Shown: one piece after another, positions 16,749 through 25,598 of the stretch
Layout: every line of letters begins with the position of its first letter
How positions within the stretch are numbered: the stretch's first letter is position 1
Assembly (NCBI RefSeq): GCF_004345365.1
Contig: NZ_SLVF01000006.1
Coordinates: 310,001 to 374,000 of the forward strand
Source: Kribbella sp. VKM Ac-2568
GTDB lineage: Bacteria; Actinomycetota; Actinomycetes; Propionibacteriales; Kribbellaceae
DNA: 64,000 bases
Direction: 5' to 3'
Position numbers and translations under genes: made by a program
The notes under the pieces: model-generated
Told to the model about the DNA's origin: nothing
Databases searched by the model: none
The model's input: only the letters and a program-made list of their open reading frames with translations

Positions 16749-17744
16749 CTACTCTGCGTCGGACGCAGCCCGGGCAAGGTTGAGGCCGACCCCGCGAATC
16801 AGGCCGGCTGCTTCCGGCGACGCCTCCAGTGTGTACTCCGCGCCGAGCGCGGCGATCCCCGCGACGTACTGGATCAACAGCGCCGGCGCCTCCGTACTCA
16901 ACCGCACCACGCACGCCACCTCCCCGCCAGAACCGGTAGCGGGTTCGATCGTGCCCGGGATCGTTCCGAAGAAGCTGTCGCGCACAACCTCGGCCGGCAA
17001 CTGCACCCGCAGTACCGCCGTGTGCCGGTAGGACGCCGCCGCGAACGACTCCAGCAAGTACGACGCCGCGTCCGCCGCGGGGAACTCCCGGGCTGAGAAG
17101 TGATGCCGCGTCGGCGCGATCCGCGAGATCCGGTCCACCCGGAAGGTCCGCCAGTCTGCCCGGTCCGGGTCGTACGCGAGCAGGTACCACTGCCCGTGGA
17201 TCGTCACCAGCCGGTGCGGCTCCACCCGCCGGTCACTGCTCGCCCCACCACGCCCCGAGTAGCTGAAGGCAACGATCTCCCGATCCCGGCAACAGGCGGC
17301 CAGTACGGCGAGTCCCGCGGCATCCACCTCAGGAATCCCATACCGGGTGACCACCTCGGCCGCACCGACGGCAGCAACCGACGGCCGCAGCCGGGCAGGG
17401 AGCACCTGCTCCAACTTGGCCAGCGCACTCATCGAGCTGTCCTGCAGCCCGGACACCCCACTGTTCGCGGCCCCGGCCAGCCCAACGGCCACGGCGACCG
17501 CCTCGTCATCGTCGAGCAACAGCGGCGGCACGTTCTTCCCCGCGGCCAGCCGATACCCGCCGGCCAACCCCGTCGTACCGGTCACCGGGTAGTCGAGGGA
17601 CCGCAGTCGCTCGACGTCCCGGCGTACGGTGCGGTCGGTGACGCCGAGCCGCTCGGCCAGCTCGCGGCCGGACCACTCACGGCGACTCTGCAACAGCGAC
17701 AGCAGTCGCAGCAGTCGTCCGGGCAGATCCTTGCGGGCACTCAC
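16749..17744 (-). CDS. YafY-type WYL-domain transcriptional regulator (first copy)
   Basis: A 331-residue protein from GTG 17744 (VSARKDLPGRLLRLLSLLQ). It has an N-terminal DeoR-like winged helix (LAERLGVTDRTVRRDVERL), a WYL domain containing the literal WYL triplet (HGQWYLLAYD, about residue 193) and a WCX C-terminal domain. Proteins of this kind sense a small ligand through the WYL domain and act as repressors or activators. It is divergent from an FAD oxidoreductase gene, and a GGACA-N5-TGTCC palindrome sits between them. A second paralogue lies at 35640-36608. Confidence 0.85.
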   Translation of the reverse strand: MSARKDLPGRLLRLLSLLQSRREWSGRELAERLGVTDRTVRRDVERLRSLDYPVTGTTGLAGGYRLAAGKNVPPLLLDDDEAVAVAVGLAGAANSGVSGLQDSSMSALAKLEQVLPARLRPSVAAVGAAEVVTRYGIPEVDAAGLAVLAACCRDREIVAFSYSGRGGASSDRRVEPHRLVTIHGQWYLLAYDPDRADWRTFRVDRISRIAPTRHHFSAREFPAADAASYLLESFAAASYRHTAVLRVQLPAEVVRDSFFGTIPGTIEPATGSGGEVACVVRLSTEAPALLIQYVAGIAALGAEYTLEASPEAAGLIRGVGLNLARAASDAE

Positions 17745-17767
17745 GAGATCCAGATTCGCATACCTTC

Positions 17768-17784
17768 CGGACAAGATGTGTCCG
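17768..17784. promoter_or_regulatory. WYL-type operator CGGACA-N5-TGTCCG
   Basis: A perfect 6-bp-arm palindrome with a 5-nt spacer (AGATG), located 24 bp from both the WYL GTG and the FAD oxidoreductase ATG. The same GGACA-N5-TGTCC core recurs at 38330-38350 and, imperfectly, upstream of the second WYL gene at 35601-35617. Confidence 0.65.
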
Positions 17785-17807
17785 CAAGAGCTCCTAACGT
17801 CGGAGCC

Positions 17808-19136
17808 ATGACTACGGAAATCAAAGGACCGGTGTGGACGAAGGAGACCGACGGCTATACCGACGGCTATCAGGAGGAGCGACTCGGCTTCCAGCGACTC
17901 ACACCGCACCAGCCGGAGCGCATCATCGGCGCCACGACTCCGCAGGACGTTCAATCGGCAGTCCGCTATGCCCTGAAGCACGGGCTCAAGGTGGCAGTCC
18001 GAGCCAGCGGCCACGGTCACACCAGACCACTCGACGGCGGACTACTGATCACCACCGGCCGCTTGGAATCAGTGACCGTCGATCCGGAGAACCACACGGC
18101 CTGGATCCAGGCAGGCGCGACCTGGAAGCATGTGATCGAGGCGACTGCCCCGCACGGCCTCGCCCCGTTGTCCGGCAGCTTCCCGGGCGTCGGCGCGATC
18201 CCCTACACGCTGGGCGGCGGCCTCGGCCTGATGGCCAGGCGCTTCGGCTTCGCCGCTGACCATGTACGCCGCATCGAGGTCGTCACGCCCGACGGCGAAC
18301 TCCGCAACGCAGAGGACGACCCCGACCTGTTCTGGGCACTCCGCGGCGGCGGTGGCAACTTCGGCATCGTCACCCGCCTGGAGATCGACTTGTTCCCCGT
18401 CACCACCCTCTACGGCGGCAGCCTGTACTACGACCTGGACCAGACGCCCGGCGTGCTCGACACCTGGCGCGAGTGGACCCGGACGGTTCCGGACGAGGTG
18501 ACCTCGGCCGTGGCCGTTCTGGTGTTCCCCGACATCCCGCCGGTCCCCGAACCCCTCCGCGGCAAGCACGTCGCGCAACTCCAACTCTGCGTGCTCGGAG
18601 CAGGCCAGGAACTCGTCCAGCCGTTGAGGGGGATCGGCCAGCCGCTTCTCGACACCGTCGGCGAAATGCCCTACACCGAGTCGGGCAGGATCTTCGCCGA
18701 GCCGGAACGCCCGGACGCCTACCGCTCCCACAACGTCCTGCTGAACACCTTGGACCCCGAAGCGCTCGCCACGATCCCCGAGTTGGCCGGCCCTTCCGCG
18801 AAAGCGATGTGCGTGATCGGGATCCGCCATCTCGGTGGCGCACTCGCTCAGCCGCCCGCCGTCCCGAATGCCGTCAGTCACCGGGACGCGGCGTACTCGC
18901 TGACCGTCCTGTCACCAGGCAAGCGCGACGTGACCGCTCTGCACCGACGGATCCTCGAGCCCTGGACCGACCACGTGATCGGCCGGTTCCTCAACTTCAG
19001 CTTCGCCCCGCTCGACCAGGAGGAGACCCGAGCCGCCTTCGACACGCCCACCTACGAACGACTCACCAAACTGAGGACCCACTTCGACCCTCACCAGCTA
19101 CTCCAGCCGAACCACCCGGTCACAGGGCAGCGGTGA
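17808..19136 (+). CDS. FAD-linked oxidoreductase of the berberine-bridge (BBE) type
   Basis: A 442-residue protein from ATG 17808. It has an N-terminal PCMH-type FAD-binding domain with RASGHGHTR (the His is the usual 8-alpha covalent FAD site) and GSFPGVGAIPYTLGGGLG, and ends in a short BBE motif (FDPHQLLQPNHPV). The cysteine that gives a second flavin bond in bicovalent enzymes is replaced by Gly in the PLSGSFPG segment. The family oxidises sugars, alcohols or secondary metabolites with O2. The promoter carries the WYL operator, so the divergent regulator is the likely controller. Its 3' end overlaps the convergent RidA gene by 17 bp. Confidence 0.85.
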   Translation: MTTEIKGPVWTKETDGYTDGYQEERLGFQRLTPHQPERIIGATTPQDVQSAVRYALKHGLKVAVRASGHGHTRPLDGGLLITTGRLESVTVDPENHTAWIQAGATWKHVIEATAPHGLAPLSGSFPGVGAIPYTLGGGLGLMARRFGFAADHVRRIEVVTPDGELRNAEDDPDLFWALRGGGGNFGIVTRLEIDLFPVTTLYGGSLYYDLDQTPGVLDTWREWTRTVPDEVTSAVAVLVFPDIPPVPEPLRGKHVAQLQLCVLGAGQELVQPLRGIGQPLLDTVGEMPYTESGRIFAEPERPDAYRSHNVLLNTLDPEALATIPELAGPSAKAMCVIGIRHLGGALAQPPAVPNAVSHRDAAYSLTVLSPGKRDVTALHRRILEPWTDHVIGRFLNFSFAPLDQEETRAAFDTPTYERLTKLRTHFDPHQLLQPNHPVTGQR

Positions 19137-19533
19137 CGTCGACCTCGACGAGTTGGCCGGGGAAGCCGAGTTGGGCTACGCCGAGCAAGGTGCTGGCCGA
19201 GGTGAAGGCGGGAGCGAGAGGGGAGGCGTTCAGCTGGGTCCAGACCGCGCTGAGCTGCTCGCGGACTGGGCTGGCGACGTAGATGACGGTCCGTACTACG
19301 TCATCCGGCCCGGCGCCTGCCGACTCGAGGGCGGCCAGGATGTTCTGGATCACTTGCTCCGTCTGGCCTTCGAGTCCACCGTCGGCCAGGTCACCCGACT
19401 CCTTCAGCGGGCACTGGCCGGCCAGGAAGATCAGCTGGTCGGCGGTCACCTTGGTCACGTGGTGATAGCCGGGTGTCGTGTGCAGGGCCGGGGGATTGGT
19501 GCGCTCGATCGTCACGTCCCGAGCAAACGTCAC
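19120..19533 (-). CDS. RidA/YjgF-family protein
   Basis: A 137-residue protein with the RidA fold signature: NPPALHTTPGYHHV at the N terminus, then FLAGQCP, and VRTVIYVASPVREQLSAVW in place of the usual VKxTVYV segment. Members hydrolyse reactive imines or enamines released by PLP enzymes. The Arg that is critical in deaminase-active RidA lies near the C-terminal side, and I cannot identify it with certainty here. The start is either GTG 19533 or GTG 19515; neither has a strong ribosome site. The stop overlaps the convergent oxidoreductase gene. Confidence 0.78.
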   Translation of the reverse strand: MTFARDVTIERTNPPALHTTPGYHHVTKVTADQLIFLAGQCPLKESGDLADGGLEGQTEQVIQNILAALESAGAGPDDVVRTVIYVASPVREQLSAVWTQLNASPLAPAFTSASTLLGVAQLGFPGQLVEVDVTAAL

Positions 19534-19580
19534 CCGCCGACCACCGTCAACGGCATTTCATCCACATAAGTGATCAAGAC

Positions 19581-20510
19581 CTAGGAAGACAGCTCTTGGC
19601 CAACTGCCGGCAGGGGCTTGTCCTCCAAAAGGTGGTGGCGAAGGAAGGCGAGTTCGGCTTCGACGGCTTCCTGATGGGCGGTGAGGAAAGGTTCGTAGTG
19701 ACCACCGGGCAGGCGGACCAGCTCTCCTCGGGGAGCGCGCTCCGCGGCGACCGCGGCGGGCTCGGCGAGGGCTGACTTGTCCTGGTCGCAGACGAGCACC
19801 ATCAACGGCACCTGCACCCGAGATGCGAAGCGGCCGGGCCGATACAGCGTGACGCGGAGCGCCGAGCGGGCGGCGACCGCCTGCTGCCAGTCCGGGTACT
19901 TGTTGTCCGGGTTGAGCGCCAGATCGCCGCCACTGATGGCGTCCGGTGTCGTGAGGAGCGCAACGTTGCCTGGCTGACCGACCAACGGCACGAGCAGCGG
20001 GCGGCGGCCAACCAGACTGCCGAGCGCGTCGAGGATCCCTCGGCCGGTGAAGCGGAGCATGGCCAATGGCTTCTGGTACCGGATCGCGTTCCGCGAAGCC
20101 GCCGGGCCGTCCGCGTTCGGCGTCTGCGCGATCGCCGCCGCGAGGTGCGGATTCCGCGCCGCGACCTGGAAGATGTAACCGCCGGACAGGGAGAACGCCC
20201 AGATGGCGATCTTCGCCGGGTCCACTTCGGGCAACGTCGCGGCGAAGGCGATGGCGGCCTGCCAGTCCGCGAGTTGCTCGCGCACCCGGGCGACCTGGCG
20301 CGGTTGACCGCCGCTCTCGCCGAGATGCCGGTAGTCGAAGGCCAGCACGGAGAACCCGGCCTGGTGGAACCGCTCCGCGAACTTGTCGGTGCCGGGCTCC
20401 TTCGTGACCGCGAACCCGCCGGCCATCACCACACAGCCACCGTTCGTCCCCGGGTAGTGCCAGGCGACGCACTCGACGTCCCCACTGACGAACTGAACCT
20501 TCTCGCGCAT
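19581..20510 (-). CDS. Alpha/beta hydrolase
   Basis: A 309-residue protein from ATG 20510 (MREKVQFVSG). The nucleophile elbow is FSLSGG (Ser), the acid is probably in LVCDQDKS, and the His is in PGGHYEPF, giving a full catalytic triad. The fold start (GGCVVMAGGFAVTKEPG) resembles dienelactone-hydrolase-like and X-Pro-dipeptidase-like serine hydrolases. No signal peptide is seen, so it is cytoplasmic. The substrate is unknown. A TetR regulator lies upstream in the same direction, separated by 122 bp that include a CCGCAG/CTGCGG palindrome at 20605-20618. Confidence 0.82.
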   Translation of the reverse strand: MREKVQFVSGDVECVAWHYPGTNGGCVVMAGGFAVTKEPGTDKFAERFHQAGFSVLAFDYRHLGESGGQPRQVARVREQLADWQAAIAFAATLPEVDPAKIAIWAFSLSGGYIFQVAARNPHLAAAIAQTPNADGPAASRNAIRYQKPLAMLRFTGRGILDALGSLVGRRPLLVPLVGQPGNVALLTTPDAISGGDLALNPDNKYPDWQQAVAARSALRVTLYRPGRFASRVQVPLMVLVCDQDKSALAEPAAVAAERAPRGELVRLPGGHYEPFLTAHQEAVEAELAFLRHHLLEDKPLPAVGQELSS

Positions 20511-20632
20511 CCGCCCCACCGATCCTCTGTCCGGATTAGACCTCTGCTCAGAAGTGAACCACGCGGTTCGCAAACTGTCCATGCCCGTACGCCGAGCCAC
20601 GCCCCCGCAGTACTGCGGAACGCCGGTGCTCC

Positions 20633-21256
20633 TTAGGAGGCGGCCTCTTCGCGGTCCAGGGCGCGAAGGAGTGCGTTGAAGCCGGCCTGGATACCAGGAC
20701 CGTCGCCGCTGGTCCGCCACTCGACCAGGAATCCCCGCAGGGTGCCGAGGATCATCTCCGCCACTTCGAGCTGCCGGTCCTCGGGCCAATGCTCGGGGCA
20801 GAGCGAGAACAGCGCGGGCATGTACTGCTTCGAGGCGTTCCGGGCCAGTTCGGCGTACCGAGCAGGGTCGTACATGGCGAGGCCGATCGCCTGGTCGAGA
20901 ACCCAGGACTCCTCGCCGATGAGGATCGGCCAGATCGCCTGGACGCGGGCGGCAAGCGTCGGGCCGGCCAGAGCTTCGGCGGCAGCCGCCATGCTCCTGC
21001 TGATCCGCCGCTCGCGCAGCTGCAGTACAGCCTGGGTGAGCAGGTCCTCGGGTCCGTCGAAGTGGTAAAGCAGCACCTTGTGGGTAGTGCCGGCCGCGCG
21101 GGCCGCGCGCCGGAGCGAGAAGTCGACCAGCCCGTTGACGCCGAGGTCGTCGGTCACCCGGTCGAGCAGTTCGCGGCGGCGGGCCTCGCCGCGCGCCGAC
21201 CCTGCCGATCGCCGGTAGCCCGCCCGCTCGCCCGTTCCCTGCTCAGAGACCTCCAC
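20633..21256 (-). CDS. TetR-family regulator
   Basis: A 207-residue protein starting at GTG 21256 (VEVSEQGTGERAG). The DNA-binding helix-turn-helix is at residues about 20-65 (DFSLRRAARAAGTTHKVLLYHF), followed by a helical ligand domain with DRQLEVAEMILGTLRGFLVEW. The frame extends further upstream to 21346, but that part overlaps a degraded regulator remnant on the other strand. Its target may be the alpha/beta hydrolase gene downstream in the same direction. No clear palindrome is visible at its own promoter. Confidence 0.8.
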   Translation of the reverse strand: MEVSEQGTGERAGYRRSAGSARGEARRRELLDRVTDDLGVNGLVDFSLRRAARAAGTTHKVLLYHFDGPEDLLTQAVLQLRERRISRSMAAAAEALAGPTLAARVQAIWPILIGEESWVLDQAIGLAMYDPARYAELARNASKQYMPALFSLCPEHWPEDRQLEVAEMILGTLRGFLVEWRTSGDGPGIQAGFNALLRALDREEAAS

Positions 21257-21295
21257 TGCGCCAGTATCCGTGAGGTCGCCGACTACCCTCGGGTG

Positions 21296-21480
21296 GTGAC
21301 CGAGTTGGGCGAGTTCCTGCGGCTCAGCATGGATGCCCGTTGGCACGCCTACCGCCTGGCCGGGTTGGTCCCGCGGCCGGAGGAGGGGCAGCGGGAACCG
21401 TCGACCCAGCTCTCCTGCAGCTGATGGACGCCTTCCCGACGTCCGTTGCCTACATCATCAATCGCCGCCGTGGTGCGCCA
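21296..21480 (+). pseudogene. Remnant of an XRE/MmyB-like regulator
   Basis: VTELGEFLR at 21296 is the typical start of MmyB-type XRE regulators, but the helix-turn-helix is missing and the frame jumps directly to DARWHAYRLAGL, a segment that normally follows it. The frame then stops at 21424. The family-typical continuation, ALLQLMDAFPTSVAYIINRR, is present in another frame (about 21404-21468). This fits an internal deletion plus a frameshift. The remaining bases to 21581 show no gene. Confidence 0.5.
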
Positions 21481-21581
21481 CCAGCAGCAAGGACGCCGAC
21501 TCCCTGGCCCTGCTGGGATCCCTGTACGCCGGAACGCCGCGCGGCGGTGGAGCCACCCCCGCCTGACCCCGCAGTACGGGA

Positions 21582-22010
21582 TCAAGCGAAGCGGCGGACG
21601 AAGCGCTTCTGCCAGGGAGTTTCGACGGCCTTGGGGTCGTAGTTGCGGCGGACGAACTCCACTGCCTCGGCTGGGGGAACCCCGTCGAGCACGGCGAGGC
21701 AGGCGAGGGCGGTGCCGGTGCGACCACGGCCACCACGACACGCGAGTTCCACCCGGTCGGCGTCGGCGCGTTCCAGTACTTCCACGAAGACTGCCCGAGC
21801 CTCGGCATCGTCAACTGGAAGGCGGAGGTCCGGCCAGCGGAGCCAGCGCGACTCCCAGCTGACCTCAGGCGGCTCCTTGCCCAGCAGGTAGACCGCGAAG
21901 GTCGGTGTCTGCCCTGTGGGCAACGGGTTTCGCAGCCCACGTCCGCGGACCAGCCGCCCCGAGGGCAGCCGCACGATCCCAGGCTCACCGACCTCCCACC
22001 TCTGCGTCAC
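21582..22010 (-). CDS. Protein-tyrosine-phosphatase-family protein
   Basis: A 142-residue protein from GTG 22010. The cysteine phosphatase loop CRGGRGRTG (C-x5-R, about residues 91-99) is intact, with a general-acid candidate Asp in the upstream PDLRLPVDDAEA loop. It resembles small dual-specificity phosphatase-like proteins of actinobacteria. The N-terminal MTQRWEVGEPGIVRLPSGRLVRGRG is characteristic of the group. It is cytoplasmic. The substrate is unknown, but a phosphoprotein or phospholipid is plausible. It is a single gene between the regulator remnant and the msiK-like gene. Confidence 0.75.
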   Translation of the reverse strand: MTQRWEVGEPGIVRLPSGRLVRGRGLRNPLPTGQTPTFAVYLLGKEPPEVSWESRWLRWPDLRLPVDDAEARAVFVEVLERADADRVELACRGGRGRTGTALACLAVLDGVPPAEAVEFVRRNYDPKAVETPWQKRFVRRFA

Positions 22011-22031
22011 CGGATCACCGTAGACGCACCA

Positions 22032-22061
22032 CGGCCCCGGACGGAGAACCGCCCGGGGCCG
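22032..22061. terminator. GC-rich hairpin downstream of the msiK-like gene
   Basis: Arms CGGCCCCGG (22032-22040) and CCGGGGCCG (22053-22061) with a 12-nt loop lie 58 bp beyond the ABC ATPase stop codon and upstream of the phosphatase gene. It is a likely intrinsic terminator without a U tract. Confidence 0.6.
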
Positions 22062-22118
22062 GGTACGCAGTACGTGTCGAGCCCGGAAGCCGTACTGCGG
22101 GTCGTGCGTCGGCCGTTG

Positions 22119-23195
22119 TCAGGCGGTCAGGCGCTGCTCGGTGGAGGTGGAGAACAGGTGCAGCTTGTCGGGCTGCGGGGCGAGGTGGACCAGCGCGCCC
22201 TTCTCGGCGTGCATCCGGGTGCCGATCCTGGCGATGATCTGCTGGCCGGTGGTGTTCTCTGCGCTGCCGTAGAGGTACGCGTCGGAGCCGAGCTCCTCGA
22301 CCACGGCGACCCGGACCGGCACACCCTCGTCGGCGAGGTGGAACGCCTCCGGGCGGACGCCCAGCATCAGCGTCTTGTCGTCGCCGGCCTTGGCGAGCAG
22401 CGAGCGCTCGATGGGGACCACGTAGTCGCCAATCTTCGCGCCACTGTCGGTGATCTCGGCCTCGATGAGGTTCATCGCGGGTGAACCCATGAAGCCGGCC
22501 ACGAAGAGGTTCTTCGGGGCGTCGTAGAGGTTCAGCGGGGTGTCGACCTGCTGGAGTAGACCGTCCTTGAGCACGGCGACCCGGTCGCCCATGGTCATGG
22601 CCTCGATCTGGTCGTGGGTGACGTAGACGGTGGTGACGCCGAGGCGGTGCTGCAGTTCGGCGATCTGGGTGCGGGTCTGGACCCGGAGCTTCGCGTCGAG
22701 GTTCGACAGCGGCTCGTCCATCAGGAAGACTTGCGGGTCACGCACGATTGCGCGGCCCATCGCGACACGCTGACGCTGACCGCCGGACAGTGCCTTCGGC
22801 TTGCGCTCGAGGTACTCCTCCAGGCCGAGGAGCTTGGCGGCCTCCATCACGCGCTTGGCGCGGTCATCCTTGGAGACACCCTGCATCTTCAGTGCGAAGC
22901 CCATGTTGTCCGCGACGGACATGTGCGGGTAGAGCGCGTAGTTCTGGAACACCATCGCGATGTCGCGCTCTTTCGGCGGGCTGTTGGTGACGTCACGGTC
23001 GCCGATGTAGATCGAACCCTCGTTGACCTCTTCCAGGCCGGCCAGCATCCGCAGCGCGGTGGACTTGCCGGAACCGGACGGTCCGACCAGGACCATGAAC
23101 TCTCCGTCGGAGATGTCCAGGTCGAGCTTGTCGACGGCCGGGGTTTCAGTGCCCGGGTAGACCCGGGTAGCTCCCTTGAACGACACAGTTGCCAT
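22119..23195 (-). CDS. msiK: MsiK/UgpC-type sugar ABC transporter ATPase
   Basis: A 358-residue ATPase from ATG 23195 with a GGAAG ribosome site. Walker A is GPSGSGKST, the Q loop is FQNYALYPHM, the signature is LSGGQRQR, Walker B is VFLMDEPLSNLD, and the switch His is in VTHDQ. C-terminal OB-like regulatory domains (about residues 240-358) complete the MalK/UgpC layout. It stands alone with no permease or binding-protein gene nearby, as does Streptomyces msiK, whose product energises several carbohydrate importers. A shared, unlinked ATPase is therefore the likely role. Upstream, 23196-23344 is AT-richer and probably holds its promoter. Confidence 0.88.
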   Translation of the reverse strand: MATVSFKGATRVYPGTETPAVDKLDLDISDGEFMVLVGPSGSGKSTALRMLAGLEEVNEGSIYIGDRDVTNSPPKERDIAMVFQNYALYPHMSVADNMGFALKMQGVSKDDRAKRVMEAAKLLGLEEYLERKPKALSGGQRQRVAMGRAIVRDPQVFLMDEPLSNLDAKLRVQTRTQIAELQHRLGVTTVYVTHDQIEAMTMGDRVAVLKDGLLQQVDTPLNLYDAPKNLFVAGFMGSPAMNLIEAEITDSGAKIGDYVVPIERSLLAKAGDDKTLMLGVRPEAFHLADEGVPVRVAVVEELGSDAYLYGSAENTTGQQIIARIGTRMHAEKGALVHLAPQPDKLHLFSTSTEQRLTA

Positions 23196-23344
23196 GTCGC
23201 GCTTCCTTTCCCTTCGCCGGCAGGAACGTGCCGGACGATCCGTAGCAAAGGCGCCCAGGATGGGTGTCCGTAGAGATGATAGATCCCTTTGATGATGTAT
23301 CAACAAAGGCTTCCGCCTCAGCATTCCCACCGCTCCGGGGACTC

Positions 23345-24247
23345 CTAGAGGTAGGTGCCGCCGGGGTGGATCGCGGCCGCCATCAGGTCGAGGAGGGCGG
23401 TCACCGCTCGGCTCGGTCGCCGGCCGCTGAGGGTGATCGCGGACAACGTCCAGCTGAGGTCCGTGTCGGTGATCCGCAGCCGCGTCACGCCGGCCGCTTC
23501 GTCCTGGTCGAGCTCCGGTATGACGGCGACGCCCAGCCCGGCGCGCACGTAGTCCGGCACGGTGGTCAGGTCAGGGACCTCCACCTGCACCCGCCGCGGC
23601 AGACCGGCGTTGCCGAAGGCCCGGTCGACCGTGGTCCGGTTGCCGAATCCGCGCAGCATGTCCACGAATCGCTCGCCGGCCAGGTCCGCCAACCGGATCG
23701 CCCCCCTCCCAGCCAGCCGGTGGTTCGAGGGAACCAGTACGACGAACGGCACGGTCGCCAGTTCGCGTGTATCGAGCCCGGGCAGGTCCGCGCGGTTCAG
23801 GCCGACCAGGGCGACGTCGAGCCGGCCGTGCCGGACGTCGTCGGCGAGTCCGCTGGAACCGGTCGGCGAGGTGGTCACCTGCACCTCGACGAGCGGATAG
23901 CGCTGGTAGAAGGCGCCGAGCAGTTCGGCCAGATCGACCAGGCCGAGTCTCGTCATCGTGCCGATCCGGACGTTGCCGCGGAGTCCGGTGGAGGCCTCCT
24001 CGACCACCGCGCGAGCCCGGTCGATGGCCTCCAGCGCGGCCTTCGCCTCGGGCAGCAGGGCCTGGCCGGCATCCGACAGGGTGACCCGTCGGGTGGATCG
24101 GTCGAACAGCGTGGTCTTCAGGTCCGCCTCCAGCGCCCGGATCGCGGCGGACACGGTGGACTGGACCGTGAAGAGCCGATGCGCCGCGCGAGTGAAGCTC
24201 AACTCCTCGGCGACGGCGACGAAGTACTCCAGTTGTCTCGAATCCAC
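23345..24247 (-). CDS. LysR-family regulator
   Basis: A 300-residue protein from GTG 24247 (VDSRQLEYFVAVAEE). The N-terminal LysR winged helix is at residues 1-60 (FTRAAHRLFTVQSTVSAAIRALE), and a two-lobe periplasmic-binding-like effector domain follows. It is divergent from an MFS transporter, with a TTATCG-N7-CGATAA palindrome of LysR type (T-N11-A) between them. The expected role is ligand-dependent activation of the transporter. The effector is unknown. Confidence 0.88.
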   Translation of the reverse strand: MDSRQLEYFVAVAEELSFTRAAHRLFTVQSTVSAAIRALEADLKTTLFDRSTRRVTLSDAGQALLPEAKAALEAIDRARAVVEEASTGLRGNVRIGTMTRLGLVDLAELLGAFYQRYPLVEVQVTTSPTGSSGLADDVRHGRLDVALVGLNRADLPGLDTRELATVPFVVLVPSNHRLAGRGAIRLADLAGERFVDMLRGFGNRTTVDRAFGNAGLPRRVQVEVPDLTTVPDYVRAGLGVAVIPELDQDEAAGVTRLRITDTDLSWTLSAITLSGRRPSRAVTALLDLMAAAIHPGGTYL

Positions 24248-24255
24248 GACGGCAA

Positions 24256-24274
24256 TTATCGATCAGAGCGATAA
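24256..24274. promoter_or_regulatory. LysR-type operator between the LysR and MFS genes
   Basis: TTATCG (24256-24261) and CGATAA (24269-24274) are perfect inverted arms around a 7-nt spacer, matching the T-N11-A form. It lies 9 bp from the LysR start and 56 bp before the MFS ATG. Confidence 0.65.
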
Positions 24275-24329
24275 CACGATGCAAGAAGATTCGTTGGACT
24301 CGATAGATCCGGCGAGTAAGTCTGGAAGC

Positions 24330-25565
24330 ATGACAACTCTTTCCGGCCCTCGTGCGCTCGACAAGGCGGGCTCGCCCGTGCGGTTCGCCCACAGCACAGG
24401 GTTCTGGATGATCGCCGCCGCGTTCCTGATCACGATGGCGTTCTCCACCGTCCCGACCCCGCTCTACGCCATCTACCAGCGTCGGGACGGGTGCCCGACG
24501 TTCATGATCACGGTCATCTTCGCCACCTACGCGGTCGGCGTGATGGCCAGCCTGTACCTGGCCGGCCACATCAGCGACTGGCTCGGCCGTCGCCGGGTCG
24601 CGCTGCTCGCGGTGCTGGCCGAGGCGCTGGCGGCGGCGATCTTCCTCGTCTGGCAGGACGTGCCCGGTCTGCTCCTCGCACGGTTCGTCACCGGTGTCGG
24701 CGTCGGAGTACTGACCGCGACGGCGACCGCGCACCTGTCCGAGCTCCGGCAGATCGCCAGGCCTCAGGAGGACGGGAGCAGGTCCGCGCTGATCTCGAGC
24801 ATGGTGAACCTCGGTGGTCTGGCGTTCGGTCCGCTCGTGGGTGGTCTGCTCGCGCAGTACGTCGCGGCGCCGCTGGATCGGCCGTACGAGTTGTTCCTGG
24901 TGTTGCTACTCCTCAGCGCGCTGGGGATCGCGTTGGTGCCGGAGACGGTGGAACGACTGGAGGTGCGTCCGGCGTACCGGCCGCAGCGGGTGGCATTGCC
25001 GGCCGCCGCGAAGCCGCTGTTCTTCGCGACCGCGGTCGGGGCGTTCGCCGCTTTCGCGATCTTCGGGTTGTTCACCTCGCTGGCGCCGACGTTCCTGGCG
25101 GGCACGTTGCACCACACCTCGCGGCTGCTCGCCGGGGTGGTGACGTTCGTGGTGTTCATCGCGGGTGCGACCAGTCAGGTGGTGTTCGTGCGGCTCGCGA
25201 GGCAGCAGCAGTTGCGGCTCGGGCTCGCGTTGATGTCGGCCGGTCTGGTCGGGATCGCCGTGGGCGGGCTGATCCCCAGCCTCTGGTTGTTCGTGATCGG
25301 CGGGGTCGTCGCCGGAGCGGGCGTCGGCCTGGTCTTCCGGGGCGCCGTCGCGACCGCCGCGTCGCTGGCCGACCCGGGTTCGCGCGGCGAGGTGCTTGCC
25401 GCCCTCTTCCTGATCGCGTACGCCGGACTCGCGCTGCCGGTTCTTGCCGTCGGTGTCGGCGTCGCCGTGCTCCCGGACCAGCTCGCGCTGCTGGTCTTCT
25501 CCGCGATCATCCTGGTTCTCGTCAACCTCGCCGGCCTCCGGATGCTCAAGGCCCAGCGGGTCTGA
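24330..25565 (+). CDS. MFS transporter
   Basis: A 411-residue protein from ATG 24330 with twelve membrane segments. The MFS loop 2-3 signature is present as GHISDWLGRRRVALL, and the fifth helix is Gly-rich (FVTGVGVGVLTATATAHL). The topology and length fit a drug:H+ antiporter-like exporter. The substrate cannot be inferred. Regulation by the divergent LysR protein is likely. A hydrolase gene follows 33 bp downstream in the same direction and may be co-transcribed. Confidence 0.85.
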   Translation: MTTLSGPRALDKAGSPVRFAHSTGFWMIAAAFLITMAFSTVPTPLYAIYQRRDGCPTFMITVIFATYAVGVMASLYLAGHISDWLGRRRVALLAVLAEALAAAIFLVWQDVPGLLLARFVTGVGVGVLTATATAHLSELRQIARPQEDGSRSALISSMVNLGGLAFGPLVGGLLAQYVAAPLDRPYELFLVLLLLSALGIALVPETVERLEVRPAYRPQRVALPAAAKPLFFATAVGAFAAFAIFGLFTSLAPTFLAGTLHHTSRLLAGVVTFVVFIAGATSQVVFVRLARQQQLRLGLALMSAGLVGIAVGGLIPSLWLFVIGGVVAGAGVGLVFRGAVATAASLADPGSRGEVLAALFLIAYAGLALPVLAVGVGVAVLPDQLALLVFSAIILVLVNLAGLRMLKAQRV

Positions 25566-25598
25566 CGTTCGCCCAGGCGGTCGGCTAACGTGCGGGTC

